Shown here: positions 1 through 8,190 of the stretch, piece by piece
How positions within the stretch are numbered: the first letter of the stretch is position 1
Layout: each line of letters begins with the position of its first letter
NCBI RefSeq assembly: GCF_014640075.1
Contig: NZ_BMGG01000003.1
Span: forward strand, 371,036 to 435,035
Direction: 5' to 3'
Length of the DNA: 64,000 nt
Source of the DNA: Chelatococcus reniformis
Lineage (GTDB): Bacteria > Pseudomonadota > Alphaproteobacteria > Rhizobiales > Beijerinckiaceae
The notes under the pieces: model-generated
What the model saw: the letters and a program-made list of their open reading frames with translations, nothing else
Told to the model about the DNA's origin: nothing
Databases searched by the model: none
Position numbers and translations under genes: made by a program

Positions 1-1372
1 CGCTCGGCACCGGCACCACGGCGCATTCGTTGACGTCCGGATGCGCGGCGACCTCGGCCTCCACTTCGAACGAGGAGATGTTCTCGCCGCGCCGGCGGAT
101 GGTGTCCTTCATGCGGTCGACGAAGACGAAATCGCCGTCATCGTTGATCTTGAAGGCGTCGCCGGTGTGGAACCAGCCGTTGCGCCAGGCCTTGGCGGTC
201 GCCTCCGGGTTCTGGAAATAGCCGGAGTTGAGCGCCCACGGCCCGTCGGTGCGCACGATCAATTCGCCCGCCTCACCCGGCGCGACCTCGCAGTCGTTGT
301 CGTCGACGATCCGCAGCGACACGCCGGGCCGCGGCCGCCCGCAGATGCCCAGCTTGGCCGGGTTGAGCCCGGAGACCAGCGGCGTCGAGATCTCGGTCAT
401 GTTATAGAGGGTGTAGACTGCGACCCCGAAGCGGGCCGCGAAGGCCGGCGCATCCTCCGCCAACGGCACGATGATCACCGTCCGCAGCGGATGATCGCGA
501 TCGCCCGGCCCCGGCGGCCGCTTGGCGACGAAGGTCGCCATGGCGCCGAGCAGCAGCACCACCGTGGTGCCGGTCTCGCGGATGCTTGCCCAGAAGCCAT
601 CGGTGGTGAACTGGTCGATGAAGGACACCGAGCCGCCGCGCGCCAGCATGCCCATCACCGGGATGGTGCCGCCGACGTGGAAGAGTGGCAGGTTGCACAT
701 GTAGCGGTCGTCCGTCCCCACCATCGAGAAGCCATCTCGCCCCGCCATGGCGAAGAGATGGGCGTAGCTCGACAACACGCCCTTGGAGGGGCCCGTGGTG
801 CCGGAGGTGTAGACGATCGACTGGGTGTCCCACGGGGCGATGGCCCGCGCCAGGGGCGGCAGCGCCGCGGCATCGCCGTCGAGGCTCGTGGCAGGCAGTA
901 CCTCGGCCCCGGCAATGGGGCGCGGGGTGCCGCCGACCACAACGACGCGCTCGACGCGCGCCAGATCGATGCCGTCGAGCCGCTCCAGCAGATCGGCATG
1001 AGCGACGACGATGCGGGCGTTGGAGTTGGCCAGCACGTGTTCGAGCAGCCGCCCCCTGTAGGCGGTGTTGATCGGCACGTAGACGGCGCCGAGCCAGTTG
1101 ATGCCGAACCACACCTTGAGACAGTCGGGCCCGTTCGGCAGCCAGACGACGACTGTGTCGTCCTGCTTGACGCCGAGCGCGGCCAGGCCTGTCGCCGTGG
1201 CGGCGGCCCGATCGCGCATGTCGGCAAAGGTGAGCGTCGGCCCGCCGTGGAAGACCGCATAGGGTGCATCGGGCTTTTCGCCGGCCCAGCGCTCCAGCAG
1301 GTTGCGCAGCACGCAATCATTCGCCGCGGGAATGCGCGGGTCGCGCCGCACGGCAGCCTCGTCAGCCATCAT
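1..1372 (-). CDS. AMP-dependent acyl-CoA ligase (3' end beyond window)
   Basis: Adenylate-forming CoA ligase that would activate a carboxylic acid to its acyl-CoA through an acyl-AMP. I read an uninterrupted frame to the left edge (457 codons seen), so the C-terminal lid with the catalytic Lys lies outside. Visible motifs are the P-loop IVYTSGTTGPSKG (about residue 180), YNMTE (A5 motif), WFHTGD and RRRGENISSFEVE (A8 hinge). Overall it is close to the CaiC/'ATP-dependent acyl-CoA ligase' group and to the ligase at 59199-60824. The ATGATG start follows a strong GGAGGAGG ribosome site. It is the last visible gene of the TetR - binding protein - carboxyltransferase - ligase operon, 54 bp after the previous stop, which suggests the transported acid is activated here. 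The substrate is unknown. Confidence 0.93.
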   Translation of the reverse strand, partial: MMADEAAVRRDPRIPAANDCVLRNLLERWAGEKPDAPYAVFHGGPTLTFADMRDRAAATATGLAALGVKQDDTVVVWLPNGPDCLKVWFGINWLGAVYVPINTAYRGRLLEHVLANSNARIVVAHADLLERLDGIDLARVERVVVVGGTPRPIAGAEVLPATSLDGDAAALPPLARAIAPWDTQSIVYTSGTTGPSKGVLSSYAHLFAMAGRDGFSMVGTDDRYMCNLPLFHVGGTIPVMGMLARGGSVSFIDQFTTDGFWASIRETGTTVVLLLGAMATFVAKRPPGPGDRDHPLRTVIIVPLAEDAPAFAARFGVAVYTLYNMTEISTPLVSGLNPAKLGICGRPRPGVSLRIVDDNDCEVAPGEAGELIVRTDGPWALNSGYFQNPEATAKAWRNGWFHTGDAFKINDDGDFVFVDRMKDTIRRRGENISSFEVEAEVAAHPDVNECAVVPVPS

Positions 1373-1426
1373 GTCTCCTCCTCCCCGGCGGCCCTTGTGT
1401 AGCCCTGGCCGCTCGACGACGTGATG

Positions 1427-3025
1427 CTACGGCGTCACGCCGTAACGCGGAACCGGCTCGGGCGCCGCGGTGCGGCGCGAGCGGGCGAGTGCAAACGCGT
1501 GCAACACGCGCCGCCGCGTGTCCCGGGGCGCGATGACGTCGTGGACGGTGAAGCGGGCCGCGGCATTGAGCGGCCCGGTACCCACCGCGAAGCGTGCTTC
1601 CAGTTCCCGCTGGTAGGCCACGGGATCGGCGGCCGCCTCGATCTCACTCTTGAAGGCGGCGGCCACGCCGCCCTGCACGGGCAGCGAGGCGAAATCGGCC
1701 GTGGGCCAGGCGACGACGAGGCTCTGCTCGCCGCCCCAGCCGCCCATGGCGCAGGCGCCGAAGCCGAAGGCCTTGCGGACGACGACGGTGACCTTGGGCA
1801 CGTCCGCCCAGGCGAGCGAATGCACCAGGGCGAGCCCGGCCCGCAGCGTGCCCTCGCGTTCGGCTTGCGGGCCGGTCATCACCCCGGGCACGTCCTGGAG
1901 AAACAGCAGCGGCACGTGATAGGCCGAGCACAGCTCGACGAAGTGCCTCGCCTTGTCGGCCGCCGCCGCGGTGATGGCGCCGGCGTACACCATCGGCTGG
2001 TTGGCGATGATGCCGATGGGGTGGCCGTCCAGCCGGGCAAATCCGGTCAACATCATGCGCGCATAGGCGGGCTTGATCTCGAAGAAGCTGTCACGATCGA
2101 CGAGCGCGCGGACGAGCTTGCGCATGTCGTAGGGCCGCCGCAGCTCGGCCGGCACGATGGCGTCGAGATCGGCGGGCTCCGGCTCGCAGGGCGCGGCGCG
2201 CGGCGGATAGGCCCAGGCGTTGTGGGGCAGGTACGACAGGAACCGCCGCGCCAGCGCCAGCGCCTCCTCGTCGGTCTCCGCCTCGTTGTCGGCGACGCCG
2301 GAGACCTCGCAGTGCAGCTGCGAGCCGCCGAGTTCCTCCTTGGTCACGTCGATGCCGGTGGCCGCCTTGACGACCGGCGGCCCGCCCGCGGCGAGCATGC
2401 CGGTGCCCTTGCGCATGATCACGAATTCGCACGCCGCCGCCACCAGGGCGGCGTCGCCGGCACACGGGCCCAGCACGACGCCCACCTGCGGCGCCGTGCC
2501 GGACAGCCGCGCGATCTCCAGGAAGTGGGTCACGTCCGGAAGGCCGTCGTTCATCAGTTCCTGACCGCGCGCGCCGGCGCCGTCGAGCAGCCAGATCAAC
2601 GGCACGCGCTCGCGCCGCGCCATCTGCACCGCGTGCAGCTTCTTGCGGGCGTTGACGACGCCGTGCGAGCCGCCCTTCACGGTAAAGTCCTCGCCGACGA
2701 CGGCCGCGGCTCGGCCCTCGATCAAGCCGAAGCCCATGACGACGCCGTCCGCCGGCGTCAGTTCCTCCAGCGTCGGTGCATCCATGGCGTAGTGCGAGGT
2801 GAGCCGGCCATACTCCTCGAAGCTGCCGGCGTCGAACAGAGCGTCGACCCGCTCGCGCACGGTGAGCTTGCCCAGAGCGTGCTGGCGCGCGATGCGCGCC
2901 GGCCCTCCCATGGACAACGCCTTGACGTTCCAGGCGGCGAGTTCGGCCAGCTTGTCGGCATGGGGCGAGGGCGCCTGCCCGGCCGCCGTGGGCTTAGCTT
3001 GCGCCTTTGCGTTGATCGAGCTCAT
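1427..3025 (-). CDS. Acyl-CoA carboxylase carboxyltransferase subunit
   Basis: Biotin-dependent carboxyltransferase (532 aa) of the AccD5/PccB/MccB type, which moves CO2 from carboxybiotin to an acyl-CoA. The protein holds the two crotonase-like halves in order: the N-half has KLTVRERVDALFD, and VVGEDFTVKGGSHG; the C-half has PLLFLQDVPGVMTG and the oxyanion-hole run FGFGACAMGGWGG. The start at 3025 was chosen because GGGGAGGT precedes it and its ATGA overlaps the stop of the upstream binding protein, indicating translational coupling; an upstream in-frame ATG would overlap that gene by about 90 bp. No biotin carboxylase or biotin carrier gene is present in this operon, so the partner subunit must be encoded elsewhere. 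Substrate chain type cannot be told from sequence. Confidence 0.93.
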   Translation of the reverse strand: MSSINAKAQAKPTAAGQAPSPHADKLAELAAWNVKALSMGGPARIARQHALGKLTVRERVDALFDAGSFEEYGRLTSHYAMDAPTLEELTPADGVVMGFGLIEGRAAAVVGEDFTVKGGSHGVVNARKKLHAVQMARRERVPLIWLLDGAGARGQELMNDGLPDVTHFLEIARLSGTAPQVGVVLGPCAGDAALVAAACEFVIMRKGTGMLAAGGPPVVKAATGIDVTKEELGGSQLHCEVSGVADNEAETDEEALALARRFLSYLPHNAWAYPPRAAPCEPEPADLDAIVPAELRRPYDMRKLVRALVDRDSFFEIKPAYARMMLTGFARLDGHPIGIIANQPMVYAGAITAAAADKARHFVELCSAYHVPLLFLQDVPGVMTGPQAEREGTLRAGLALVHSLAWADVPKVTVVVRKAFGFGACAMGGWGGEQSLVVAWPTADFASLPVQGGVAAAFKSEIEAAADPVAYQRELEARFAVGTGPLNAAARFTVHDVIAPRDTRRRVLHAFALARSRRTAAPEPVPRYGVTP

Positions 3026-4236
3026 TGACCTCCCCTGACCAGCGGACATTCGCTCTTGTCGAGCGGCACGAAGGCGTCCTGTCCGGCAATGGCGCGGACC
3101 GGTTTGTAGAAGTCCCACTCGCCCTTGGACTCCTCGGGCGACTTGACCTGGTAGAGCATGAGGTCGTGGACAAAGCGGCCGTCGGCGCGGATCGGTCCGG
3201 ATTGGCCGAAGAAGGCCATGGGCGCGGCTTTCATCGCCTGCATCACCTTGACCGGGTCGTCCGTGCCCACCGACGCGACGCCCTTCAGATAGTGCACGAT
3301 GGTGGCGTAGGTGGTGGCCTGCTCTCGGGTCGGCATGCGCCCGAACCGCGCCTCGAACCGCTTCGACCAGGCGCGTGCCTCGTCATTCATGTCCCAGTAG
3401 AAGCCCTCGGTCAGCAGCAGACCCTGGGCATCCTTGAGGCCGAGCGCCTTGATCTCGGAGATGAACAGGATCAGGCCGACGAGGCGCTGGCCGCCGGCGT
3501 ACAGCCCGAACTCGCCGGCCTGCTTGATGGCGTTGACCGTGTCGGCGCCGGCATTCGCAAGCCCGATCGCCTTGGCCCCGGACGCTTTGGCCTGCAGCAC
3601 GTACTGAGCGAAGTCACGCGTATTCTGCGGGTGGCGGACCGCGCCCAGCACCTTGCCGCCCGCAGCCTCGATCAGCTTGCGGCTCTGTTCTTCGATGAGA
3701 TGGCCGAAGGTGTAGTCGGCGGTGATGAAGAACCAGGTGTCGGCGCCGTTCTCGACGGCGGCCTTCACTGTGCCGTGGGTCAGCGCATAGGTATCGTCGG
3801 CCGTGTGGATCGAGAACGGCGAGCAGGCCTTGCCGCTCATGGCCTCGCTCGCCGCGCCCGAAACAAGGAAGATCTTCTGCTTCTGGCGCGCCACCTCCTG
3901 CACGCTCAGGGCCACCGACGACGTCGGCACGTCGGCCACCGCATCGACGCCGCGCGTGTCGAACCACTCGCGCACGATGGTCGAGCCGATGTCCGGCTTG
4001 TTCTGGTGGTCTGCCGCCACGATCTCGACCTTGGCGCCGCCGAGTTTGCCCTCGAACTCCTCGGCCGCCATGCGCGCTGCAACGACGGAGCCGGGACCGG
4101 AAAGGTCGGCATAGGGGCCGGATTGGTCGTTGAGCACGCCAATGCGCACGACGTTATCTGAGACCTGCGCCATGGCCGGCGCTGCGACCGCCGCCAGCAC
4201 GGCTGCGAACGTCAGCAGAAATCCACCCTGCATCAT
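3022..4236 (-). CDS. LIV-type ABC transporter substrate-binding protein
   Basis: Periplasmic type-1 binding protein (404 aa) of the branched-chain amino acid/amide family. An N-terminal signal peptide with a hydrophobic core and AMA|QVS cleavage site is visible, followed by VRIGVLNDQSGPYADLSG, the usual first strand and loop of this family. The start is MMQGG at 4236, preceded by GGGAGGAT. No permease or ATPase genes accompany it, so it must share a transporter encoded elsewhere or act as a sensor. It lies between a TetR gene and genes for a carboxyltransferase and a CoA ligase, so an organic-acid ligand is more plausible than an amino acid (inference). Its stop overlaps the carboxyltransferase start by 4 bp. 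Confidence 0.93.
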   Translation of the reverse strand: MMQGGFLLTFAAVLAAVAAPAMAQVSDNVVRIGVLNDQSGPYADLSGPGSVVAARMAAEEFEGKLGGAKVEIVAADHQNKPDIGSTIVREWFDTRGVDAVADVPTSSVALSVQEVARQKQKIFLVSGAASEAMSGKACSPFSIHTADDTYALTHGTVKAAVENGADTWFFITADYTFGHLIEEQSRKLIEAAGGKVLGAVRHPQNTRDFAQYVLQAKASGAKAIGLANAGADTVNAIKQAGEFGLYAGGQRLVGLILFISEIKALGLKDAQGLLLTEGFYWDMNDEARAWSKRFEARFGRMPTREQATTYATIVHYLKGVASVGTDDPVKVMQAMKAAPMAFFGQSGPIRADGRFVHDLMLYQVKSPEESKGEWDFYKPVRAIAGQDAFVPLDKSECPLVRGGQ

Positions 4237-4299
4237 AGCGATCCTCCCTGTGAGCCGGCTGCTTCTGGGGCAGCTCAGGCGTCGTTGCCGCGAAGGGCT

Positions 4300-4341
4300 A
4301 AAACCAATTGTTACGTAATCGTACCGACGGGTTTTCGTCAA
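4300..4341 (-). promoter_or_regulatory. Probable promoter and operator upstream of the binding-protein operon
   Basis: On the minus strand a TTGACG hexamer (4336-4341) is followed after 17 bp by TTACGT (4313-4318), which fits a sigma-70 promoter. The -10 box is inside the perfect 8-bp palindrome TTACGTAA (4311-4318), and AAAACC/GGTTTT half sites (4300-4305 and 4330-4335) flank it. The TetR gene sits directly upstream, so this is a candidate TetR operator. Based only on pattern and position. Confidence 0.4.
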
Positions 4342-4391
4342 GGCTCCGCCGTTCGGCGCTGGGGGAGCGCCGATCGTGCAACGGCCGACCC

Positions 4392-4991
4392 TCAGCCGCC
4401 GGCGCGGACCAGTTGCAACGCCATGCGGGCCATCTGGCCGGCGACGGCCTCGGGCGGCAGGCGGCCGCCGGGGCGATACCAGGAGAAGATCCAGGTGGTC
4501 ATCCCGGTCAGGCCTTCGGTCACCACCCCAGGATCTTCAACGGCGAATTCACCGGCCGCGGCGCCCTCCTCCAAAAGTTGACGCAGCGCGGCATTGAAAG
4601 CCCTGCGGTTGTCGCCGAGCGCACGCGCCGCAGCGTCCGGCAGGTGCTTCTCTTCGCGGAACATGACGCCGAGGTAGGTGCGCCCCTCGATGACGCTCAG
4701 TGTCAGCTCGTAGACGAGCCGCGACAGACGCTGGCTCGGCGCGCCCTCTCCGCTCACCACGTCCCGCGCCATGGCCGCGGCGAACGCCGTGGTGCGCCCG
4801 GCGACACCGGCGAGGATGTCGGCCTTGCCGGAAAAATAGTTGTAGAGAAACGGCTTACCGACACCGAGCGCATCGGCGATGTCCTGGATCGTGGTCTGCG
4901 TGAAGCCGTTGCGAAAGAACAGCTCGCTTGCCACGTCCAGGATCTTTGCCCGGGCGACTTGGGCCAGTTCGTCTCGAATCTGGATGCTCAT
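4392..4991 (-). CDS. TetR family transcriptional regulator
   Basis: One-component DNA-binding repressor, 199 aa. The N-terminal TetR helix-turn-helix is clear (AKILDVASELFFRNGFTQTT, then IQDIADALGVGKPFLYNYFSGK, residues about 15-57). The C-terminal ligand and dimer domain contains GVMFREEKHL, seen in TetR members that control fatty-acid or acyl-CoA metabolism. It is the first gene of a minus-strand set with a binding protein, a carboxyltransferase and an acyl-CoA ligase, 155 bp upstream of the binding-protein gene, so it probably controls them, with an acyl-CoA or the transported acid as inducer (inference). No strong ribosome site precedes the ATG. Confidence 0.92.
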   Translation of the reverse strand: MSIQIRDELAQVARAKILDVASELFFRNGFTQTTIQDIADALGVGKPFLYNYFSGKADILAGVAGRTTAFAAAMARDVVSGEGAPSQRLSRLVYELTLSVIEGRTYLGVMFREEKHLPDAAARALGDNRRAFNAALRQLLEEGAAAGEFAVEDPGVVTEGLTGMTTWIFSWYRPGGRLPPEAVAGQMARMALQLVRAGG

Positions 4992-5089
4992 CGAGGCGGG
5001 ACGCTAGCATCTGCATTGACGCCCGGAAAACCGATGGAACCAATGATCCGTTGCGGCATTTCCTCTCGTGGTCTCGGGAGGACGACGCC

Positions 5090-5314
5090 TTGCACAAACC
5101 CCATCACTTCAAGCCTGACGAAGCCCATCGCTTAGGGATGCCCCCGGGCTGGTGGGTAATGGACAAGAACCGACCGGTGATCGGCCCCTATCGCACGAAG
5201 GAGGCGGCGCAGGTCTGGATCGCGCGCCGCGCCGAGGAGATGACTCAGCCCAAGCCAGTGGGTGGCCGAAGCAACTCCTCGCCCGTGGAATGGGGGCGCA
5301 GCCCACTCGTTTGA
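5090..5314 (+). CDS. Small conserved-looking hypothetical protein
   Basis: A 74-residue protein read from a TTG start at 5090, chosen because GGGAGGA stands 7 bp before it, while the longer upstream frame has no ribosome site. The centre, PPGWWVMDKNRPVIGPYRT followed by KEAAQVWIARR, has the look of a folded small domain with paired Trp residues. No signal peptide or membrane segment. It stands alone between a TetR gene on the opposite strand and the convergent LysR gene. Function unknown. Confidence 0.6.
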   Translation: MHKPHHFKPDEAHRLGMPPGWWVMDKNRPVIGPYRTKEAAQVWIARRAEEMTQPKPVGGRSNSSPVEWGRSPLV

Positions 5315-5407
5315 GCCTGCGCCTCTCGCCGTTGGACCGGCCGCCGTGGTCTAGCCCGCCCCTCAACGTCGAGTTCGTCATCGCAGGCGACGGGGCGACG
5401 GTCGCCG

Positions 5408-6301
5408 TCAATCGGCGCCCTGAGTCGCCAGGCGTCGCAGCGCGCGGTCGAGCTCGCGCAGTCCACGCGTCATTCGCTTGTCCCGGCGCACCACGATGGC
5501 AAGCGTGCGGTATAGTCGTGGCGCCAGCGGGCGGACGCTGAAGCGGGCTCCGCCATCGGTCGGGCGTACCGCCATCGCCGGCAGGACGGCATAGCCCAGT
5601 CCGGCGCTCACCAACTCCTTGATGGCCTCGACGCTGCCGAGCGACATCGCCGGCCTGAGCGGCGCCTGCCCGCGCGCAAACCATTCGTCGGTGATGCGGC
5701 GCGTGTTGCCACCCTCGAACATGAGGAGAGGCATTCGCGCCACCTCCGACGGCGCGGGCCGCCGCGGCATAGGGGCGCCAGGGGGCGCAATCAGCACGAA
5801 TTCGTCGCGCAGCAGCGGCGTCACCTCGAGCATCCGGCCGGAGGCCGGCAGCGTCACCAGACCGATATCGATCGTGTTCTCCTCCACGGCCCTCACGACG
5901 TCGCCGCTGTTGCCGGTGCTGACAGCGATCTCGAAATCGGGAAACTGCTCGCGCAGCTGCCGCAGGATCGGCGGGAGCATGAAGATGCAGGCGGTGGCGC
6001 CGGTTCCCAGCCGCACCCGGCCCATGGCATCGCTGCGGTATTGCGTCATGGCGTCGAGGGCCGCGGCCACCGCCGCGTCGATCTGAGCGGCGTGGGCCAA
6101 CAGATCGGCCCCCGCGGCCGTGGGCTTCGCGGTGCGCCCCACCCGCTCGATCAGGGGCACTCCGAGGCGGCGCTCGAGTTGGCGGATCTGGAGGCTGACA
6201 GCCGGCTGAGAGAGCTCCTGCCGCTCGGCCGCGGCCGAGAAGCTGCCGAGTTCGATCACATCCACGAAGGTATTGAGCTGGTCGAGATTGAGGGTCCGCA
6301 T
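5408..6301 (-). CDS. LysR family transcriptional regulator
   Basis: LysR-type regulator of 297 aa with the usual N-terminal winged helix-turn-helix (LDQLNTFVDVIELGSFSAAA, then QPAVSLQIRQLERRLG) and a periplasmic-binding-protein-like effector domain from about residue 90. The start at MRTLNL gives normal family length; an in-frame ATG at 6352 would add 17 residues encoded in the AT-rich stretch that looks like the promoter. It is divergent from the GNAT/MFS gene pair at 6398-8175, the classical arrangement for a LysR regulator and its target, so it probably controls those genes and itself. Confidence 0.93.
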   Translation of the reverse strand: MRTLNLDQLNTFVDVIELGSFSAAAERQELSQPAVSLQIRQLERRLGVPLIERVGRTAKPTAAGADLLAHAAQIDAAVAAALDAMTQYRSDAMGRVRLGTGATACIFMLPPILRQLREQFPDFEIAVSTGNSGDVVRAVEENTIDIGLVTLPASGRMLEVTPLLRDEFVLIAPPGAPMPRRPAPSEVARMPLLMFEGGNTRRITDEWFARGQAPLRPAMSLGSVEAIKELVSAGLGYAVLPAMAVRPTDGGARFSVRPLAPRLYRTLAIVVRRDKRMTRGLRELDRALRRLATQGAD

Positions 6302-6325
6302 CTCAAAGAAAAACTCATGCTCGGC

Positions 6326-6349
6326 ATAAGATGACAAAGCTACCCTTAT
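6326..6349. promoter_or_regulatory. Possible LysR-binding dyad in a divergent intergenic region
   Basis: ATAAG (6326-6330) and CTTAT (6345-6349) form an inverted repeat with a 14-bp spacer in an AT-rich patch between the LysR start and the divergent acetyltransferase. The position is right for an autoregulatory LysR site, but the half sites are short. Confidence 0.3.
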
Positions 6350-6397
6350 CATAATGGGTCATGCAACAAGGTCGTCACCGGGACCAGGACGAATGGC

Positions 6398-6967
6398 ATG
6401 GGCGAGACAGGGTGCACAGCGTGGCCGGCGGCCACGGTGCGGGCGGCGATCGATGCGGACATGGAGGCCGTTTGCGCCATCTATGCGCATTACGTGCGGC
6501 ACGGCTTGGCGACCTTCGAGGAGGAGCCGCCCTCGGCCGCCGAGATGCGCGCGCGCCGGACGACGGTCGAAGCCACCGGCCTGCCCTACCTGGTGGCGGA
6601 CATCGACGGCGCCGTCGTCGGCTACAGCTACGCAACCGCCTACCGGCTGCGGCCGGCCTATCGCCACACGGTGGAGAACTCGGTCTACGTGCGGCTCGGG
6701 ATGGGGGGGCACGGCCTCGGCAGCGCTCTGCTGGCGGAATTGATCGAGCGGTGCGAACGCGGACCATGGCGGCAGATGCTGGCGGTGATCGGCGACAGCG
6801 ACAACGCCGCGTCGATCGCGCTGCACCGGCGCATGGGATTTCGCGCCGTCGGCACGCTGACCTCGGTCGGTTTCAAGATGGGCCGGTGGGTCGACACCGT
6901 GCTGATGCAGCGGCCGCTCGGCCTGGCCGACACGACGACGCCCTTCGGTGCTCGGCCCGGGTCGTGA
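6398..6967 (+). CDS. GNAT N-acetyltransferase, phosphinothricin acetyltransferase-like
   Basis: Acetyl-CoA-dependent N-acetyltransferase (189 aa) of the Pat/Bar/MnaT group, which acetylates amino groups of small molecules such as phosphinothricin or methionine sulfone. Family marks are VRAAIDADMEAVCAIYAHYV, the TFEEEPPS segment, the VENSVYV strand and IGDSDNAASIALHRRMGF near the C-terminus (acetyl-CoA binding and the typical RMGF end). The stop overlaps the GTG of the downstream MFS transporter, so the two are co-translated. A combined inactivate-and-export role is plausible; the true substrate is unknown. Confidence 0.9.
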   Translation: MGETGCTAWPAATVRAAIDADMEAVCAIYAHYVRHGLATFEEEPPSAAEMRARRTTVEATGLPYLVADIDGAVVGYSYATAYRLRPAYRHTVENSVYVRLGMGGHGLGSALLAELIERCERGPWRQMLAVIGDSDNAASIALHRRMGFRAVGTLTSVGFKMGRWVDTVLMQRPLGLADTTTPFGARPGS

Positions 6968-8175
6968 TCGCATGCAGCCCCGCCCTGCGCCTGGGGCTGG
7001 CGCAGATGATCGCCTGGGGCACGTCCTACTATCTGATTGGCGGCTTCGGCAGCGCCATAGCCGCCGAGCTCGGCTGGTCGCAAAATCTGGTCTACGGCGG
7101 CTTCGGCCTCGCCCTGCTGGTGATGGGCCTCACGTCCGGCACCACCGGACGCCTCATCGACGTCTACGGCGGCCGCCGGGTAATGGGGGCCGGCGCGGTG
7201 CTGAACGCGCTCGGCTGTGCCGCCCTCGCCTCCTGCCATGGCGTAGCGCTCTACGTTGCGGCGTGGACCTGCCTCGGGGTCGCGATGCGGCTGACGTTAT
7301 ACGATGCCGCCTTTGCCGCCTTGGCGCGCGCGGGCGGCCCGCAGGCGCGCCGCCCGATGGCCCAGATCACCCTGCTCGGCGGCCTGGCTTCGACGACCTT
7401 CTGGCCGCTCGGCGCCGTCCTCACCACCCACCTCGGCTGGCGCGGCGCGCTCTGGGTCTTCGCGGGCCTGGCATTGCTCTGCATCCCGCTTAACGCGGCG
7501 CTGTCGGACAGGCGCTATGGCGAGGACGCACCGGCCGGGAGTGATCGCAGACCCCTTCCGGAGCCGCTTGCCTCGGCCGGGCGAGAGGCGACGGTCGCCG
7601 CCGTCCTGTTCGCCAGCCTGGCAGCCACCACCAATGTCCTCAACGCCGCCATGTCGTCCCACATGATCGCCATTTTGGCCGGCCTCGGCCTGACGGCATC
7701 GGCCTCGGTATGGGTCGGCGCGCTGCGCGGCGTCGGCCAGTCGGCCGCGCGGGCGCTCGAGGTCGTGTTCCAGGCCCGCACCGATCCACTCACGCTCAAC
7801 CTGTCGGCCATGGCGATGATTGTGGCGTCGTTCGCCTCGGGCCTGTTGGGTGGCCAGACGAGCCTCGCCTCGATCGGCTTCGCCTTCCTGTACGGGGCCG
7901 GCAACGGCCTGATCACGATCACCCGCGGCGCGCTGCCGCTGGTGTTGTTCGACCACCGAAGCTACGGCGCCGTCGTCGGCCGCCTGCTCGCACCCAGTTT
8001 TATCCTTTCTGCCGCCGCACCTCTCGCCTTCGCGTTCATCCCCGAGCGCTTTGGGCCGGCGGGCGCGCTCTACCTGTCGTTGGCGCTGGCGATCAGCGGC
8101 TTGGCCGCCGCGCTCGCCCTCAAGCTTCGCTTTGGCGCTCGCGGCCGGGCGCGGGCCGCAGCGCGGAGCCCTTGA
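6964..8175 (+). CDS. MFS transporter
   Basis: Major facilitator membrane protein of 403 aa with about twelve hydrophobic segments. The loop between helices 2 and 3 carries GRLIDVYGGRRVMGAG, a version of the MFS A-motif. The start is a GTG at 6964, overlapping the acetyltransferase stop (GTGA); the reading frame stays open far upstream, but that part only overlaps the acetyltransferase gene. It belongs to a two-gene operon with that enzyme, probably under the divergent LysR gene. Substrate and direction are not readable; export of a small metabolite is the simplest reading. Confidence 0.88.
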   Translation: MIACSPALRLGLAQMIAWGTSYYLIGGFGSAIAAELGWSQNLVYGGFGLALLVMGLTSGTTGRLIDVYGGRRVMGAGAVLNALGCAALASCHGVALYVAAWTCLGVAMRLTLYDAAFAALARAGGPQARRPMAQITLLGGLASTTFWPLGAVLTTHLGWRGALWVFAGLALLCIPLNAALSDRRYGEDAPAGSDRRPLPEPLASAGREATVAAVLFASLAATTNVLNAAMSSHMIAILAGLGLTASASVWVGALRGVGQSAARALEVVFQARTDPLTLNLSAMAMIVASFASGLLGGQTSLASIGFAFLYGAGNGLITITRGALPLVLFDHRSYGAVVGRLLAPSFILSAAAPLAFAFIPERFGPAGALYLSLALAISGLAAALALKLRFGARGRARAAARSP

Positions 8176-8190
8176 GGCGCGGCCGAAGCC

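Noticed and set aside
41..1402. 453-codon plus-strand frame at the left edge
   Set aside because: Shadow of the minus-strand acyl-CoA ligase, whose motifs run unbroken to the window edge.
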